From contig JABVXU010000093.1 in NCBI GenBank assembly GCA_013365365.1, positions 62,001 to 126,000 on the forward strand: a DNA stretch of 64,000 bases. The letters run 5' to 3'. This stretch comes from Cruorifilaria tuberocauda (taxonomy: Eukaryota; Nematoda; Chromadorea; Rhabditida; Onchocercidae). Shown piece by piece: positions 12,107 to 27,639 of the stretch; position 1 is the stretch's first letter; the number at the start of each line of letters is the position of its first letter. A model generated the notes under the pieces. It did no database searches, was not told the origin of the DNA, and saw only the letters and a program-made list of their open reading frames with translations. The position numbers and the translations under genes were made by a program.

Positions 12107-14642
12107 TTAATCTGTATCTTCTAGTAATGCCTCGCGCTCCATTACATCCTTCTGATGACTCAACTGGTCATAATAGAAATGCTGGATAACCATAATGACA
12201 TCGAATATACAACAACCTAAACTGCCCGCTAACCATGGTAAATGACGCAAAATATAATGCCAATTAGTTGCTTCCAGTAAAACCTAAAACTTATGAAAAA
12301 TTTTGAGCATAGAAATAGAAACACGGTAAGAGACCATTAGATGTGTGGCAGACCCAATATTTATCGCTTTTCGTATAGTATTTTTGCTTATAATTATTCA
12401 GCGTTTCAAATATAACCATGAAAAATTCATTGCTAAAAACTTACAGACAATCCATATGTTGCATTTGCCAATATAATTATGTAGAACATAATCAGTGATA
12501 GACCTAGAAAAGCAGCGCTAGTAAATTTCGAAGCACAACAATTGATTTATAAATGCTCAGTTTTCTCAAATCTCCTATCTAGCCTTACGAATGTGTAGTC
12601 GTTATACAATAAGATAAACTGGAATATAAAGTAACGCTTATATCTCTTTTACGCATCAGTTGTACTTTCCAACTCATAAGTCAGATAATGTTATTTCCAT
12701 GATATCATACCTTCACAAGATTGGCGGTAATAATTCTTTAACAGCTGCGGAATTCGACCGGCAAAGTAACACGTCGCAGATACAGAACCAATTACATAAC
12801 CGAGCTATAAAATAAAGCAATTTCTTTATATAGCTAAATATTGTCTTCATATCAAAACGTATAATTCTTGAATTTCTATTTCTAATTTTCGAAAACTAAA
12901 AGATGCATCAGATGAGATTATGCCAACCAAATCGTAATAGCCGTAAAAAAATGGTGGTCCACCGAGTAGTTGAGTAGAAAGTAATTTTCTTCTTCCAACT
13001 GGCATTTCAGAAGCCTGATAGTTGAATTTATTCGATATATGTTCACTTGAAAGTAATACTCCACCCAATAATAATCCAATAAACATACCAGGTACTATTG
13101 CTGTTGGGCTTGTTATTGGATTGCTTCGTGCCGAAACTGATAATCAGGTCATATGACAGACTAATATCAATAAAAATCAGATGATAAAAAGCAAAAAAGT
13201 TCAAAGTCCTCCTCAATCAAATCAGTGAAAGCGTTTAACTATAACTGATGGACTTTGTATTGACAATATTAATCAGGGATTGGCCGTTTTCAGAATTCCA
13301 AAAGGATTATAAAAGATCTTTTCAACATTTTCCTATTCCCTAAAAAAGGGGAAAAAAATTCGAAAATGTATTGAAATTATACTCCGAAGTCGATGTGGAT
13401 AAATGCGACTGTAATAAAAATACTGACTCAGAAGCACCATGTCCTGAAAATGAGCATAAAACTAAAATCGCTTCTGGATAATGGGATGATTCTTCAAGAA
13501 TAAGAATATTACTTTGTATTTTTTAAAGGTTTATACCTGTACAATATAATAAACACCAATAATTTTCTGAAGAGACTGTTGATTTGTAAGTACTGCTCCA
13601 GCTGTATTGCATGAATCACCAACAATCCTCAAAATTATGAAATTAAATCAGATAATTCAAATATACATCTAGAAAATATTAGATTGAGCTTTTTACCTTA
13701 TTTCATTCAGCAAATCTTCGTAATAAATAAATGATCTTGATAAAAGTACTACATACATAAAGTGATGCAAATCAGCAGAAAAGTGTTTTGTATCAAAAAG
13801 TCATTCACAACAGCTGCTAAAATCTTTTAACAAGTCGATGCAATCGAAAGCTGCGTCCAATCAAGATATTGAAATTTCTGTCTCGATAAATAATACACCT
13901 TAGCTTGACAAAACGTACCAAAAAAGGATAAAATAAATGGAGAGCCCATCACAGCGCTTAGTACGATAATTATGTAAAAGTTGTGGAATTAATGGTAGAA
14001 GCCACAAAAACAATGATATGAATCCAACGATAAAGCCAATTAATTTCAAATTTGTGTCGACACAATCTCCGAAAATCTAAAATCGATGTCGCATTCTACG
14101 AATGCAATGTTAGTACTACAATCTTCTATACCATTTATTTCACCTTTCTAATGAAATTAGTAAGTGCACCTTAGTGCAATTTAAACTTTCATTTTCACAA
14201 TACATGAAGTTCGAAAACTACGTAAAGTGATTCACCTTATTTTATACGATTGTTTTAAGCTGTTGAGGAAAATTGTATCCTTTTTTAAAACTTCTAATTT
14301 CGATCACTGTTTAAAAATTTTGCTAAAAAATACGTTTTTCAAGCACAAGTTACTAAGAAGCATTACTTCCAGAATCCACTTGATACCATCTGTGCAATTC
14401 GGTGACTTATAGAATTTGTCATCAATGGGCAAGATTGAATCCCATCTGTCGTACAAATATCCATCGCGTCTCGGTATCATACGGAACAATAATGATGTCA
14501 TTATATCACATTTCAAGATTTTTGAAATACGAAAATGAATAAACGAAAAGAGAAAGAGAAAAGGAATGAAGCAATTAACGATCACGATGATAGCTGCTGC
14601 ATTTGGATTTGGATGGAAGATAACCTTTTCATAGCGGGTCAT
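12107..14642 (-). CDS. laat-1: Lysosomal PQ-loop cationic amino-acid transporter (PQLC2/LAAT-1 type)
   Basis: Exons in order of translation: 14642-14367, 14076-13919, 13627-13537, 13443-13383, 13136-12928, 12804-12711, 12503-12445, 12283-12107 (1,125 nt, 374 aa). Two PQ-loop repeats are clear: LLPLIPQLLHNYRTKRCDGL (Pro-Gln at 123-124) and GRIPQLLKNYYRQSCEGLS (Pro-Gln at 284-285), each in a membrane hairpin, with VGDSCNTAGAVLTNQQSLQ between them as in PQLC2. The C-terminus carries EREALL (365-370), a [DE]xxxL[LI] dileucine signal of the kind that sends PQLC2/LAAT-1 to lysosomes. The family exports Lys and Arg from the lysosome lumen. The N-terminal 60 residues include a hydrophobic segment not typical of PQLC2; a later Met (MIPRRDGY, about residue 55) is an alternative start. 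It is head-to-head with cct-1. Confidence 0.92.
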
Positions 14643-14782
14643 TGCTCTGGATTGTGGTTTATATTATAGGAGTGAAATGACTAGGGTGGTTAGAGTGTTT
14701 TGTTCTCGAAATAGTGGCAAAGTGGATTGTGCCAGTATTTCCTCTGTGTTAATATTCATTATTTAAAAGTACATTAAGGAAA
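14643..14782. promoter_or_regulatory. Short shared upstream region of laat-1 and cct-1
   Basis: Only 140 bp separate the two divergent start codons, so both genes must be driven from this interval or from within each other's first exons or introns. I see no clear TATA box. A TTAAG acceptor-like site lies just before the cct-1 ATG (AAGGAAAATG), which would be compatible with spliced-leader addition, but this is inference. Confidence 0.5.
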
Positions 14783-17700
14783 ATGGCATCTGGTGGCGAA
14801 AGACTCCTTGCTGTTACGGGAAAACGTACTTCGGGTCAGTCCGTTCGAACACAAAATGGTATCGTTTTGCTTTCATAGCATGTTTGTTTGATTGCCTTAC
14901 TTGATTGAAACTTCAATTTCTTTATGCACCCCTTACGTTTGCAGTGTAATCTGTAGGAAAAAGCAGATTTGATAAAAACTTTCACAGAAATTTCATTCAC
15001 TCCAAACTTATTGTCCTATTTCAGTTATGGCAGCATCAGCGATAGCTAATATTGTCAAGTCTTCACTTGGACCAGTTGGACTCGACAAAATGCTTGTGGA
15101 TGATGTTGGGGTAGGTTATGTTATTTCTTAGCGTCTTTCTATAATGCCGGTAATGATAATGTGGCACTATATATTTTTATAAGTATATTTGTATATTTAA
15201 GTCCTTAAATTTGAAAGAAGATTCTTCTAAAGGCTAAAGTCAAGTGTTACGTTTCGAGGATTTATGTGAAGTTTTCAAGGAATTCATATTTCGAATTTCA
15301 GGATGCAGTAGTGACAAACGACGGTGCAACTATTCTTAAACAAATAGAAGTTGAACATCCAGCCGCGAAAGTTCTTGTTGAATTGGCTCAGCTACAAGAT
15401 GAAGAGGTATCCGATTGCATTTTATTGTTTTTTTCTCTTGAGAGTTGATTGCAGAAGGGCTTGTAAAGACTCTAGAATTGATTTTCGTGAACTCCTCACT
15501 ATGATTTTTTACAAAAATTTTAGTGAATTATTTCAGTCAACAATTTTAAAAGAATTTTTTAAGGTTGGAGATGGAACAACATCGGTAGTTATTGTGGCGG
15601 CTGAATTGCTTAAGTCTGCTGATGAACTGGTTAAACAACAAGTTCATCCCACAACTGTTATCAATGGTTATCGATTAGCTTGTAAAGAGTCTGTACGCTA
15701 TATGCAGGTAGGCATTTCTGCTATAATGTAAAGATTCACTAATTTTTATTAATATCCTGTTTTATAGCCGTATTTGTATGCGTACCAAATATGGAATTCA
15801 AAGACCCAAGGTTTTTTTATATTAAGAAAATAATATTACTATTTTGTATTTTTATCAACTGTATTTCAGCGCTCTTCGTCCTCTGCCATTTGAGATTTAA
15901 GATACTGCACTCCGAAATTATTGATAGTTAATAATATATAGAAAATGTTTAGTTTATAACGTTTGGTATCGTGAATTAATTAATCAGTGCTAATTGTATG
16001 CTCATGAATTCTTTTGCAGGATAATTTGTCTTTTGGATCAAAGGAGTTGGGCCGACATTCGATTATTGAAGCTGCAAAGACAGCGATGTCTTCAAAAGTC
16101 ATTGGACCGTATGTTTTCTTTTTTATAATTATATGTTCAGATAGATTTGTTCCTTTTTTTGATACTCACCGTGCATACCATGTGATTTTGATAATATTTT
16201 AGGGATGTAGAATGTGATTGCTTATGTCTTCCATATCTTTTTCCCACATTTTCTCCGAATAATAGCTTATCATTTGTCATGTATTGCAGCTCATTTTTTG
16301 ATTATAAATTGTGTTCTGAAATGTCACATTCTTTTAACTCGATCCTAGAATGATTTGTTTTAGGTATTTTATTTTTGCAGAGATGCCGATTTTTTTGCTG
16401 ATTTGGTCGTTGAAGCAGCAGAATTAGTTAAGATAACTGATATCCAGGGTAAGGTTACATACCCAATTAAAGCTGTCAATATATTGAAAGCACATGGAAA
16501 GTCAATGCGTGAAAGTTTTCTCATTAAAGGCTATGCTCTAAATTGTACTATTGCTAGTCAAGGTAATAATTTTATGTTGAAGTTTTACTGCTCCTTATTG
16601 CCCACCTTTTTTATCATGTTCAATTCACATGTATGATTTGATCAGAAATAACTGAGTTTTTTTTTCACTCATATGTCTCATATTTCAAAATTAAGCTCTC
16701 ATTTTTGATTTATAACCTGTTATTATAGTTTTTCTGCAAGTCTTCAGTCGTTGTTCTATTTAGACAGCAATAAATTGCCTTGAAAATAATAATGTAGCGG
16801 AATGATTCATCTTGATACTTATTTGCTTTATCCTACATTGTGCAATGCTCTTATTTATGGATTTCGTTATTCCTATTAGCTTGATTATAATTTTCATAAA
16901 TTAGCTTCACTTCCAGCTATGCCACGTATTATTCATAATGCAAAGATTGCGTGTTTGGATTTCTCGCTTCAGAAGGTTAAAATGCATCTTGGAATATCAG
17001 TGATAGTTGAAGATCCAATAAAGCTTGAAGCATTTCGTCGTGAGTAAGTTTTCATTTAGTTACGTTTTCATGCATTATTTGCATCCTGTGGGTTAGTTCA
17101 TTCTTTTATGATTATGGAATTCAGTGGAAGACATAGGCGTTGTCGTAGGGTTAATAGGAATTTTTTGATACTGGCAAGTTTGATTGTAGAGAATACGAAA
17201 TAACGAAGCGAAGAATTGAAAAAATTTTGAAAGCTGGAGCCAATGTAGTGCTGACGACAGGTGGAATCGATGATCTCTGCATAAAGCAGTTTGTGGAAGC
17301 AGGTGCAATGGCGATCCGACGTTGCAAAAAGATTGACTTGAAACGAATTGCTAAAGCAACTGGAGGTAATTTAATAGAAATATGCTGCAATTCTTTCGGT
17401 TGAATTTCTTTTTGTTGATTTCACAGGCTTTTGAAGTATTATTTTACTTTGGACTTGAAAATATATTCTTAAAATGGTATCTTTTTGTGAAAGTAACTAG
17501 AAATTTTTCGAAATATTTTACTCTCATTGCAAATTAATGATGAAGTCTAAAGGTTCTAGAGATTGAATTCGTTGGTTACAAAGAGCCCAACTGTCTCGGA
17601 TTTTTTTGAGCAATTTTTTGTCCGATGTAGGGAATATTATGTTCCAGCCACGTTGATGTCATCTTTGGCGACTCTGGAAGGTGCAGAAGCATTTGAAACC

Positions 17701-19105
17701 TCCCAGCTCGGTATGGCTGATGAAGTGGTTCAGGAAAGGATTTCCGATGACGAACTTGTTCTCATCAAAGGACCGAAAGCACGAACTTCGTCCTCGATCA
17801 TTCTTCGGTGAAATATCGTTTTTTTGCTAAAGTTATTCTCTTATACATCATGACAAGCGCTCTTCGTCTGATTAAGATGAAAAATGATGCTGCTTCTATT
17901 GCTTCATTTTTACTGTATTTGGTATTTAGTGGACCAAATGATGTGATGCTGGATGAAATGGAACGTTCACTTCACGATGCTCTCTGTGTTGTCCAGCGAG
18001 TACTTGAAAGTAAAAAATTGGTTGCTGGTGGTGGAGCGGTTGAAGCTTCGCTGAATGTTTATCTTGAAGCATTTGCCACGACTTTAGTAAGTTTCGATTC
18101 TATTTAATTTGATATAGTTTAAAGAAATTAAATTTGCGAACTGATACTTTAAGTGTGGATTCATCTACAACATTTAAAAGATAACCGATTTTTTGGTGGA
18201 AATTAAATCAGGATAAAAATTGATCATTTAAAATCTATTTCGTTTAAATGATCTTTATTTCCAATTTTAAGCATTTATTGACTTCAATCATTTTTTATGT
18301 TTGAATTATTCGTTATGAATCATGTAAAATTGATAGCGAATAAAGATATATCACAAAGTGCTGATGATAGCGACATATTTAATAAGATAAATAATCAAAT
18401 AATGGTCAGTAAATGATGATATCGTAATGCATCGTATAATAATTATATAAAAATAAATCATAGTAAACACATAGCTTCAATTCTGAAGAATTGATTTAAA
18501 AATTTTTTTGCAATGCAAAGCGCATAAAATGATTTTTATGTGAAATATTTTTGCAGTCAAGCCGTGAACAGCTTGCCGTAGCTGAATTCGCTAATTCATT
18601 GCTTGTTATACCAAAAGTACTCGCCTCAAATGCTGCCAAAGATTCGACGGAATTGGTTGCTAAGTTGCGAGCATTTCACAACAAAGCACAACAAGTAAAA
18701 GAACTTGCCCATCTAAAATGGTATCGGTTACATAGAAAAGAATTAGACACTTTCTAACGTTAATTTATTTAAAAAAAAACTTGTATTTAAGGTGAGCTAA
18801 GTCAAATCTAGTTAAATATGGCAGGAATTTGATGATTATTTTATAGAATGAAATAAAATAGCGAGAAGGCTTAGGGAATTTGTTTCATTGCCGATTCAAT
18901 CTGCATTCAATTTAGGGCCGGTTTGGATTTGGAAAATGGCGAAATTCGCGATAACAAAGAAGCTGGCATTCTTGAACCACTGATGAGCAAAGTGAAGAGT
19001 CTGAAGTTTGCAACCGAGGCAGCGATAACAATCCTCCGTATTGACGATTTGATTAAGCTCGAAAAACCAGTACAGCGAAGAAATGACGACGATGACGATG
19101 TATAG
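14783..19105 (+). CDS. cct-1: T-complex protein 1 subunit alpha (CCT1, chaperonin TRiC)
   Basis: Exons: 14783-14858, 15025-15110, 15302-15406, 15564-15707, 16020-16108, 16381-16562, 16917-17043, 17190-17365, 17648-17807, 17930-18086, 18557-18720, 18916-19105 (1,656 nt, 551 aa). CCT1 is one of eight paralogous subunits of the cytosolic ring chaperonin that folds actin, tubulin and WD40 proteins. Visible group II chaperonin motifs: [36 protein letters not shown], the nucleotide-binding GDGTT (91-95), [47 protein letters not shown], and [20 protein letters not shown] near the end. The sequence follows animal CCT1 throughout. The C-terminus ends in an acidic Asp run. It is the only complete plus-strand gene in the left third and ends tail-to-tail with hsp70. 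Confidence 0.98.
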
Positions 19106-19270
19106 GAAAACTATTTGTGCAATTGACGGGAAATTTGTTGACAAAATTGCTTTTCATCTCGATTTTTTTGTGAAGGTAGAAGACGAGAGTAAACTTTCCA
19201 GCTTGTACCAGTTGCTTATTCAAAAATTATAGATTTCGAAAATTTTCTATAAGAGACTCTAATATTGTTT

Positions 19271-19276
19271 AATAAA
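19271..19276 (+). terminator. Probable cct-1 polyadenylation signal
   Basis: An AATAAA hexamer lies 165 bp after the cct-1 stop in otherwise AT-rich sequence. It is the first canonical hexamer after the stop and gives a plausible 3' UTR length. Confidence 0.45.
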
Positions 19277-19541
19277 GGATGACAGGATGGAATTTCATAA
19301 TTTGGACATTATATTTTTAATCCTCTAAAATACTTATTTACTTCAAAATGCCCAGCTTGCTAGCCTTAACATTGAATAAATCACGCCAACACTTCCCGAC
19401 GTTCAAGTAAACATGGTTCCTTTTTAAGACTAGTAGAAGCCATTCCAATTATTCATCTTAACTCTCACACTGGCATTTATAACCACGCGGGAGATCGACA
19501 GCAATAAAACCGCTCGCGATGTCGCGCAGTGGCACAAAGAA

Positions 19542-19817
19542 TCAGAATAAGCAAAAAAATCCAACCACCGTCCCCAACTTCTCGATAATCGGATGCAGCG
19601 ACCCGATTTGTCCTTTCTCTGCTACGTAATCACCAATTTCTTACAGGATTACAAATTAAAATGATACAGCTCAAGATGATTATTGCGGTATGAACCCATC
19701 CACACTAGGCAAACAAGGAGTAAATCTAGTCGGCAAAAGTTCCCCACCATTAAACATGAATTTTACTAAATCCGTCATGCTTGACGGTCGACTGTACGAT
19801 GGGGAAGTTGCTTTCAT
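19542..19817 (-). CDS. Possible small two-exon gene, unknown function
   Basis: A less AT-rich block between cct-1 and hsp70 can be read on the minus strand as exon 1 (19817-19706, ATG start) and exon 2 (19639-19542), joined in phase across a 66-bp GT-AG intron, giving 69 aa. Segments are MTDLVKFMFNGGELLPTRF, GDYVAEKGQIGSLHP, and a hydrophobic end GTVVGFFCLF. I do not recognise the family. Competing readings weaken the call: the intron itself is open as a hydrophobic stretch (GWVHTAIIILSCIILICNP) with a good donor after it, and the same frame stays open for another 27 codons beyond the TGA. It could be a small membrane protein, a decayed gene, or chance openness of a GC-richer block. Confidence 0.3.
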
Positions 19818-20035
19818 TCACACGAATTATAATACTTAAACTTTACTTATAAATCATGAGTTCTCGACAAATAAAAAACGAACGATAACAAGCACACCAA
19901 TAATTTCACGCGCAGTCCACCTCGATTATTTCTGATAAAGAAATGATCTATATATTTCATTATATCGAATACAGGCAACAGAGGTATATTATCATGCTGC
20001 AAAAATGAGATCGTTAATTCCGATCGATAAATCAT

Positions 20036-23253
<3,218 letters not shown>

Positions 23254-23467
23254 ATTTGCTATTTTGATGTGTTTAGCTATCAAGTGTCAATACGCCTAAA
23301 ACGTAGCAAATTCATGTTCAAGAGGCAAATGTCAGGACAAGTCGAAGAAACGCTACCCGATGCCATACTCACCCATTCGCTACCCAAAACCCGACCAATC
23401 ACTATACAACCAGCCAAACGGTACGCCTGAAAATCTCTAAACTAACGCGTGGCGGTCGTTCAATTCC

Positions 23468-23473
23468 TTTATA
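23468..23473 (-). promoter_or_regulatory. TATA box of hsp70
   Basis: On the minus strand this reads TATAAA within CATATAAAGG. It lies 215 bp upstream of the hsp70 ATG and just downstream of the nearest heat-shock element, the usual order in heat-inducible promoters. Confidence 0.7.
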
Positions 23474-23486
23474 TGTAGAACACATC

Positions 23487-23499
23487 GAATGTTCTGGAA
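23487..23499. promoter_or_regulatory. Heat-shock element 1 (HSF site)
   Basis: GAATGTTCTGGAA is a perfect GAAnnTTCnnGAA trimer. It is 13 bp upstream of the TATA box relative to hsp70, the standard proximal position for HSF binding. Confidence 0.85.
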
Positions 23500-23648
23500 A
23501 GATAAGCAATGAGAGCGCATAGACGGGGAGTATCTTGTGATAATGCAGTGTGTGAATGATGCCAGCAGTATACCAAAGACGATGAGTGACTGCAGCGAAG
23601 GATGAGGGTGTGATTGCATGAGAGATGAGACAGAGATGGAGGACGAGA

Positions 23649-23661
23649 GAATGTTCTAGAA
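23649..23661. promoter_or_regulatory. Heat-shock element 2 (HSF site)
   Basis: GAATGTTCTAGAA is a second perfect trimer, about 150 bp further upstream. The spacing to element 3 (49 bp) suggests a distal HSF cluster. Confidence 0.85.
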
Positions 23662-23697
23662 ACTGTTTAGGATTGCTGTGAGGGGTCGGCAGATCGA

Positions 23698-23710
23698 GAA
23701 CATTCTGGAA
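23698..23710. promoter_or_regulatory. Heat-shock element 3 (HSF site)
   Basis: GAACATTCTGGAA is a third perfect trimer. Two CCAAT boxes on the minus strand lie just beyond it (23719-23723 and 23764-23768), as in many hsp70 promoters. Confidence 0.85.
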
Positions 23711-24330
23711 CATTGATTATTGGAGGGAAGGGGAAGAAATGGAGGGATCATTTTTTCACTGTGATTGGTATTTTTAGAGGGGTATTCGCAAGCAGTTAAT
23801 TTTTTTGTAAATATCGAAAATGGAAATTGAACTATAGGTGCACATTCATTCTTGACACGCCGCATGCACTGAGATTTCTTAGGAATTGAAATTTCACTCT
23901 TAAATCGAATGCTTAGGGAAGATGTTATATTAATATGAGAAGCAATCCATGATTAGGTCTTGAGCAAGCTTACAGTATGAATGTACTTTGTGTGAACATC
24001 ATCTTACCTTCCAAGTTTGAATATTCATGACGAAATGTGATGCACGAAACGAACAACGAAATTGCGGAGTGAGTGATGACATTAACAGAATACATTTAAA
24101 CTCAATAAATCTGACCTGGTTTGATCTATATGGTTGTCTTTTCGTAGTTGTACTTGAATTCATTTGCACTTCTTTTCCCAGGTCTTTTCAATAATATACG
24201 ATATAAATCAACCAGCAGGGTATAATGAATTCAAATTCGAGAACTGAACTCTCAAACTTATGACATCATAATTCTCTGAATTACCATTTCCCTCTGTCAT
24301 ATTTATACAATATTCATTTTCGTTTTGCAG

Positions 24331-24403
24331 CTTCAGACTAGATAAATGCACGTACAGCTGTTCTAACTATACGACTTGTTTTCTAAGTGTTCGTTGCTGT
24401 ACC
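24331..24403 (+). other. Orphan exon-like segment, cysteine-rich
   Basis: A segment bounded by a strong acceptor (cgttttgcag) and a strong donor (gtaagt) reads in one frame with cysteines spaced as in small secreted domains (CTYSCSNYTTCFLSVRCC). No partner exons were found on either side. It could be a relic exon or chance. Confidence 0.2.
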
Positions 24404-24550
24404 GTAAGTTATACATATTCCTAAAACTTCGAAAGATAGTTCCACTGGAAGCAAACATTCATTTAGTAGATTTATCTCTCTATGATCGTGTAAAAAATTA
24501 GAACTATCTGTAAAATCTATTCATTAATATTATTGACAGTTTACATATCA

Positions 24551-27500
24551 CTAATCAACTTCTTCAACGGCTGGTCCACTTCCAGTGGAGTCGATGCACA
24601 GCCTCCATCCTGGAATAGATAGAAAATTAAATTTTTGTCTTATACAGAATTTGCAACGCTAACTTTACTTTTCCACAATGGTAGAGACTGACTTTCTGAA
24701 ACAGATAAGTAATGTCGGTGTCTTTTTTATTAATGGAGGATTATCATCGTTATGCCAGACCAGAAAAATCGCTTAGCATCGTAGCTTGATCTTGATCTTT
24801 GGAACTGTTTGCAGCATGAAGCAAAAAATTTAGAATTGTATTTTCTTAGAATTATATCTTAGACTTTCTTGATATTTTCATGCTGAAATAACATTTGAGT
24901 GATGATTAATAAAAAGTCAGCTAAATTTCAACACGCAGTGTATTTTAAAATTTGGCTGAATTTTATCATAAAAAATTCATATGCCTCTATCGGCGCTCTG
25001 ATACATACTGGGAATTGGGCTGCATAGGGTTCCTCTTGTTGATATTTAAATTCTTTCTTTTCTTCGTCTGATTACCATTCAATATTTTATTACTTCGTTA
25101 CATCTTTTTTCAATTTCTCCGCGATCATCTGCAAAAATCTTCTAACTGTAAGAACTCTACTTGAGAAAAACTGGTTTATTGCCGTATTTCACAAAGTATT
25201 AAAACAGATCATCGATTGATACTGGACTTTCTAATACAGCAAATCTTGCAGGATTCCCTATCTTCTTCGTCATTTACTCATCCTCAATTGTTTCTTCATA
25301 TTGAAGACTACGATTCTAAAGTATTTTTCGCGAATGTGTAATTTTTCTGCACTTCGCCTTCAGCCTTGTATTTTTGACTTCTTTCGATTTCTTTCTTCAT
25401 TAAATGGCTTTTTTTTGTTAATAACATTCAGAACACTGTTTGCATCAAATCAAATTTAACTTCAATTTGCCGAACACTGGGAACAGCGGATGGAATTCAA
25501 TTCAGTTTGCTCTCCAAATTTTCGGAGGAAGAATTTGCACTTAATTTAAAATATATAATTAAATAAAAGTCGGCAAACTGGATCAAGACTCCCGGCTGAT
25601 TATCGGAATGGTATGCATGTCTGCAATGTTTTAGATTATGATAAAGCAATCACACCACCTCCTACTGTTTCGTTTAGGTAAAAGCGGTGCGACGCCGAAT
25701 AGTAATAGACTCGTACGGCTTTCGACTCATCACCAAAAAGAATAGCTGCGTGTACTGTAGCCCTCTAAGCTATAGCCTGTAAATTTTAGTATCGACAGAA
25801 AAGGGAAAGTGTTCTTCGTTATATCTTCATTCCGCAACGTGCTAACAAATAATAATGTGTTGTTATCGGAATCAATATTTTGTTCATTTCCTTGCCAGAA
25901 AAAAAATTGAGAGCAATTTTAGAACTTCTGGGATACGAGTTAAACCGTCAACCAAAACAATACCATGCATTAAGCTTTATCCATTTTAGCATCACATAAT
26001 GCTTCTCAAGGGATCTATAGTTGAACGTAACAGATCAGTACAAAGCTCCTCTAAACGGGCAGAATGATACTAGTCTATAAATCACTACCCTCAAAGAGTG
26101 AACCATTTCGATGGCGGACATAAACAGATCGCTTATCATTAGGAAAGATCTACTCTGTGCAAATATTGTCACATGTTGTGCATAAACCGAGTAGCAAACT
26201 TCTATATTAGTATTTCATGAACTTTTGCCTTGGATGTAATGCTCAGAGATTGATCGTTAAATCTTCTTTCTTTCGTTAAATTCAGTGGTGGAGTGATTAC
26301 CACACGGAAATTTTCACTTGAAACTGTTCTATTTTCTAGATTGTAGACTTATTTAGTATCATGTAGTTATTCAATACTGTATTTTTATAGTTCAATGCTG
26401 TATTTTATATTTTTATAGTTTAATATTGTATTTTATATTTTCATCGCTGAATCTATTGGAATTTGTGTTTTATCATGTTTTCGGCCAAATCTGAGAGAGA
26501 ACAATGCGAAAAATAGCACGAAATCTAAATCGTAATCCCCCAAGATGAGCCACCTCTAGCGGTTGATTTCACTTCAAAAACAGTCAAAATTGATACGTCA
26601 AAAGTGTCTCCACCAAGATCAGGAATCAGTACGTATGCTTGCCACGGCCTATCGAATCAAATATATAGAAAATAAAGTTTTCCAATCGAATTCTACTTTA
26701 GTGTTACATAAAAAAATCTTCAAAATTGAATTTCGGTCAGTTAGACAATTTCAATAAAGATTATTTGAGGGATGCCTTTTTATTCAGAACTTAAGGAATA
26801 GCAATAGTAGTCGGTTGTATTGATGATTCGATGTCCAAGCCTAGTTGCTTGTCTATTTCAACGATTGAAATATGCTTGCATACTTATTGCAGTGTACTAC
26901 GAAAAGATTTCACGAGGAAATTCGCGATATCATCTTGTGAGTTCCCAGAACTCTCATTAGAAATTTGTTTCAGACAGCGACTTTTTATGATTTTAATTTT
27001 TTTTTAATAATAAGAAAGGTTAGCAAACGAGAATTATGCAAGTTTTCGAAGAAGGTATGCTTTCCAGTGGAAAGAAAGCGCAATAAATCGAAAATGAAAC
27101 GTGTGCATGCTATCTGTGTTTAGCTATCTGACAATTTAAAAAAAAATAAAGACGAAGTGTACCTTTATAGAATGTCTAATAAATGCATGACCAGTTGTTT
27201 CCTTCATTTTTCCCAAAACCATGGAAGAAATAGATTTTTTTATCTCACCTTTGTATTTCTGCTTGAACTTTTGGCTTGTCACCATCAGCACTGATAGCTT
27301 TGAAGGACTTCATTTCATTTCAACGCTTCATTTCTGATTGTATCGGTTGTACCGAACTGTACCATTTCTGATTATCTGATTGTGCTGAATCATCAAATTT
27401 CCTACCAGTCAATCGCTTTGCATCTTCACGTTCGTTAGTTGCATAGAAATTTACCGTCCTTGTTACACGCAAAAAAAGAATTCTCCTTCAATTCTCGGCA

Positions 27501-27632
27501 CAGATTTTTGCGCCTATAACGGTCGGAGAATTTTTTCGGAGATTATGTGGATTCAAGGAAATATGGTTTTTCACCAATTAAGCGTTCGATATCAGTGAAT
27601 GCAGCACATGATGGAGTTGTTCGATTGCTTAT
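24551..27632 (-). pseudogene. Decayed tandem hsp70 copy, truncated at exon 2
   Basis: Blocks matching the intact hsp70 appear in the same order and strand: the C-terminal end with PAVEEVD and its stop (24551-24605), lid exon (about 25020-25135), the exon before it (about 25250-25530), the exons for AYGAAVQAA (about 25580-25790) and for [10 protein letters not shown] (about 25870-26110), the [13 protein letters not shown] exon (about 26530-26650, now with stops and a deletion after ILT), exon 3 (about 27170-27430) and exon 2 (about 27540-27632). Intron-derived spacers are kept, so this arose by DNA duplication, not retrotransposition. Exon 1 and the promoter are absent. Many frameshifts and stops show it cannot encode a working protein. 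The large sequence drift suggests an old event. Confidence 0.9.
26369..26442. repeat. Short AT-rich imperfect tandem repeat
   Basis: A unit built on ttcaatactgtatttttatag recurs about two and a half times with drift, inside the hsp70 pseudogene at a position corresponding to an intron. Confidence 0.45.
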
Positions 27633-27639
27633 AGCACCA

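Noticed and set aside
24551..27632. Processed (retrotransposed) hsp70 pseudogene
   Set aside because: Spacer sequences corresponding to introns are kept between exon blocks and there is no poly-A tract.
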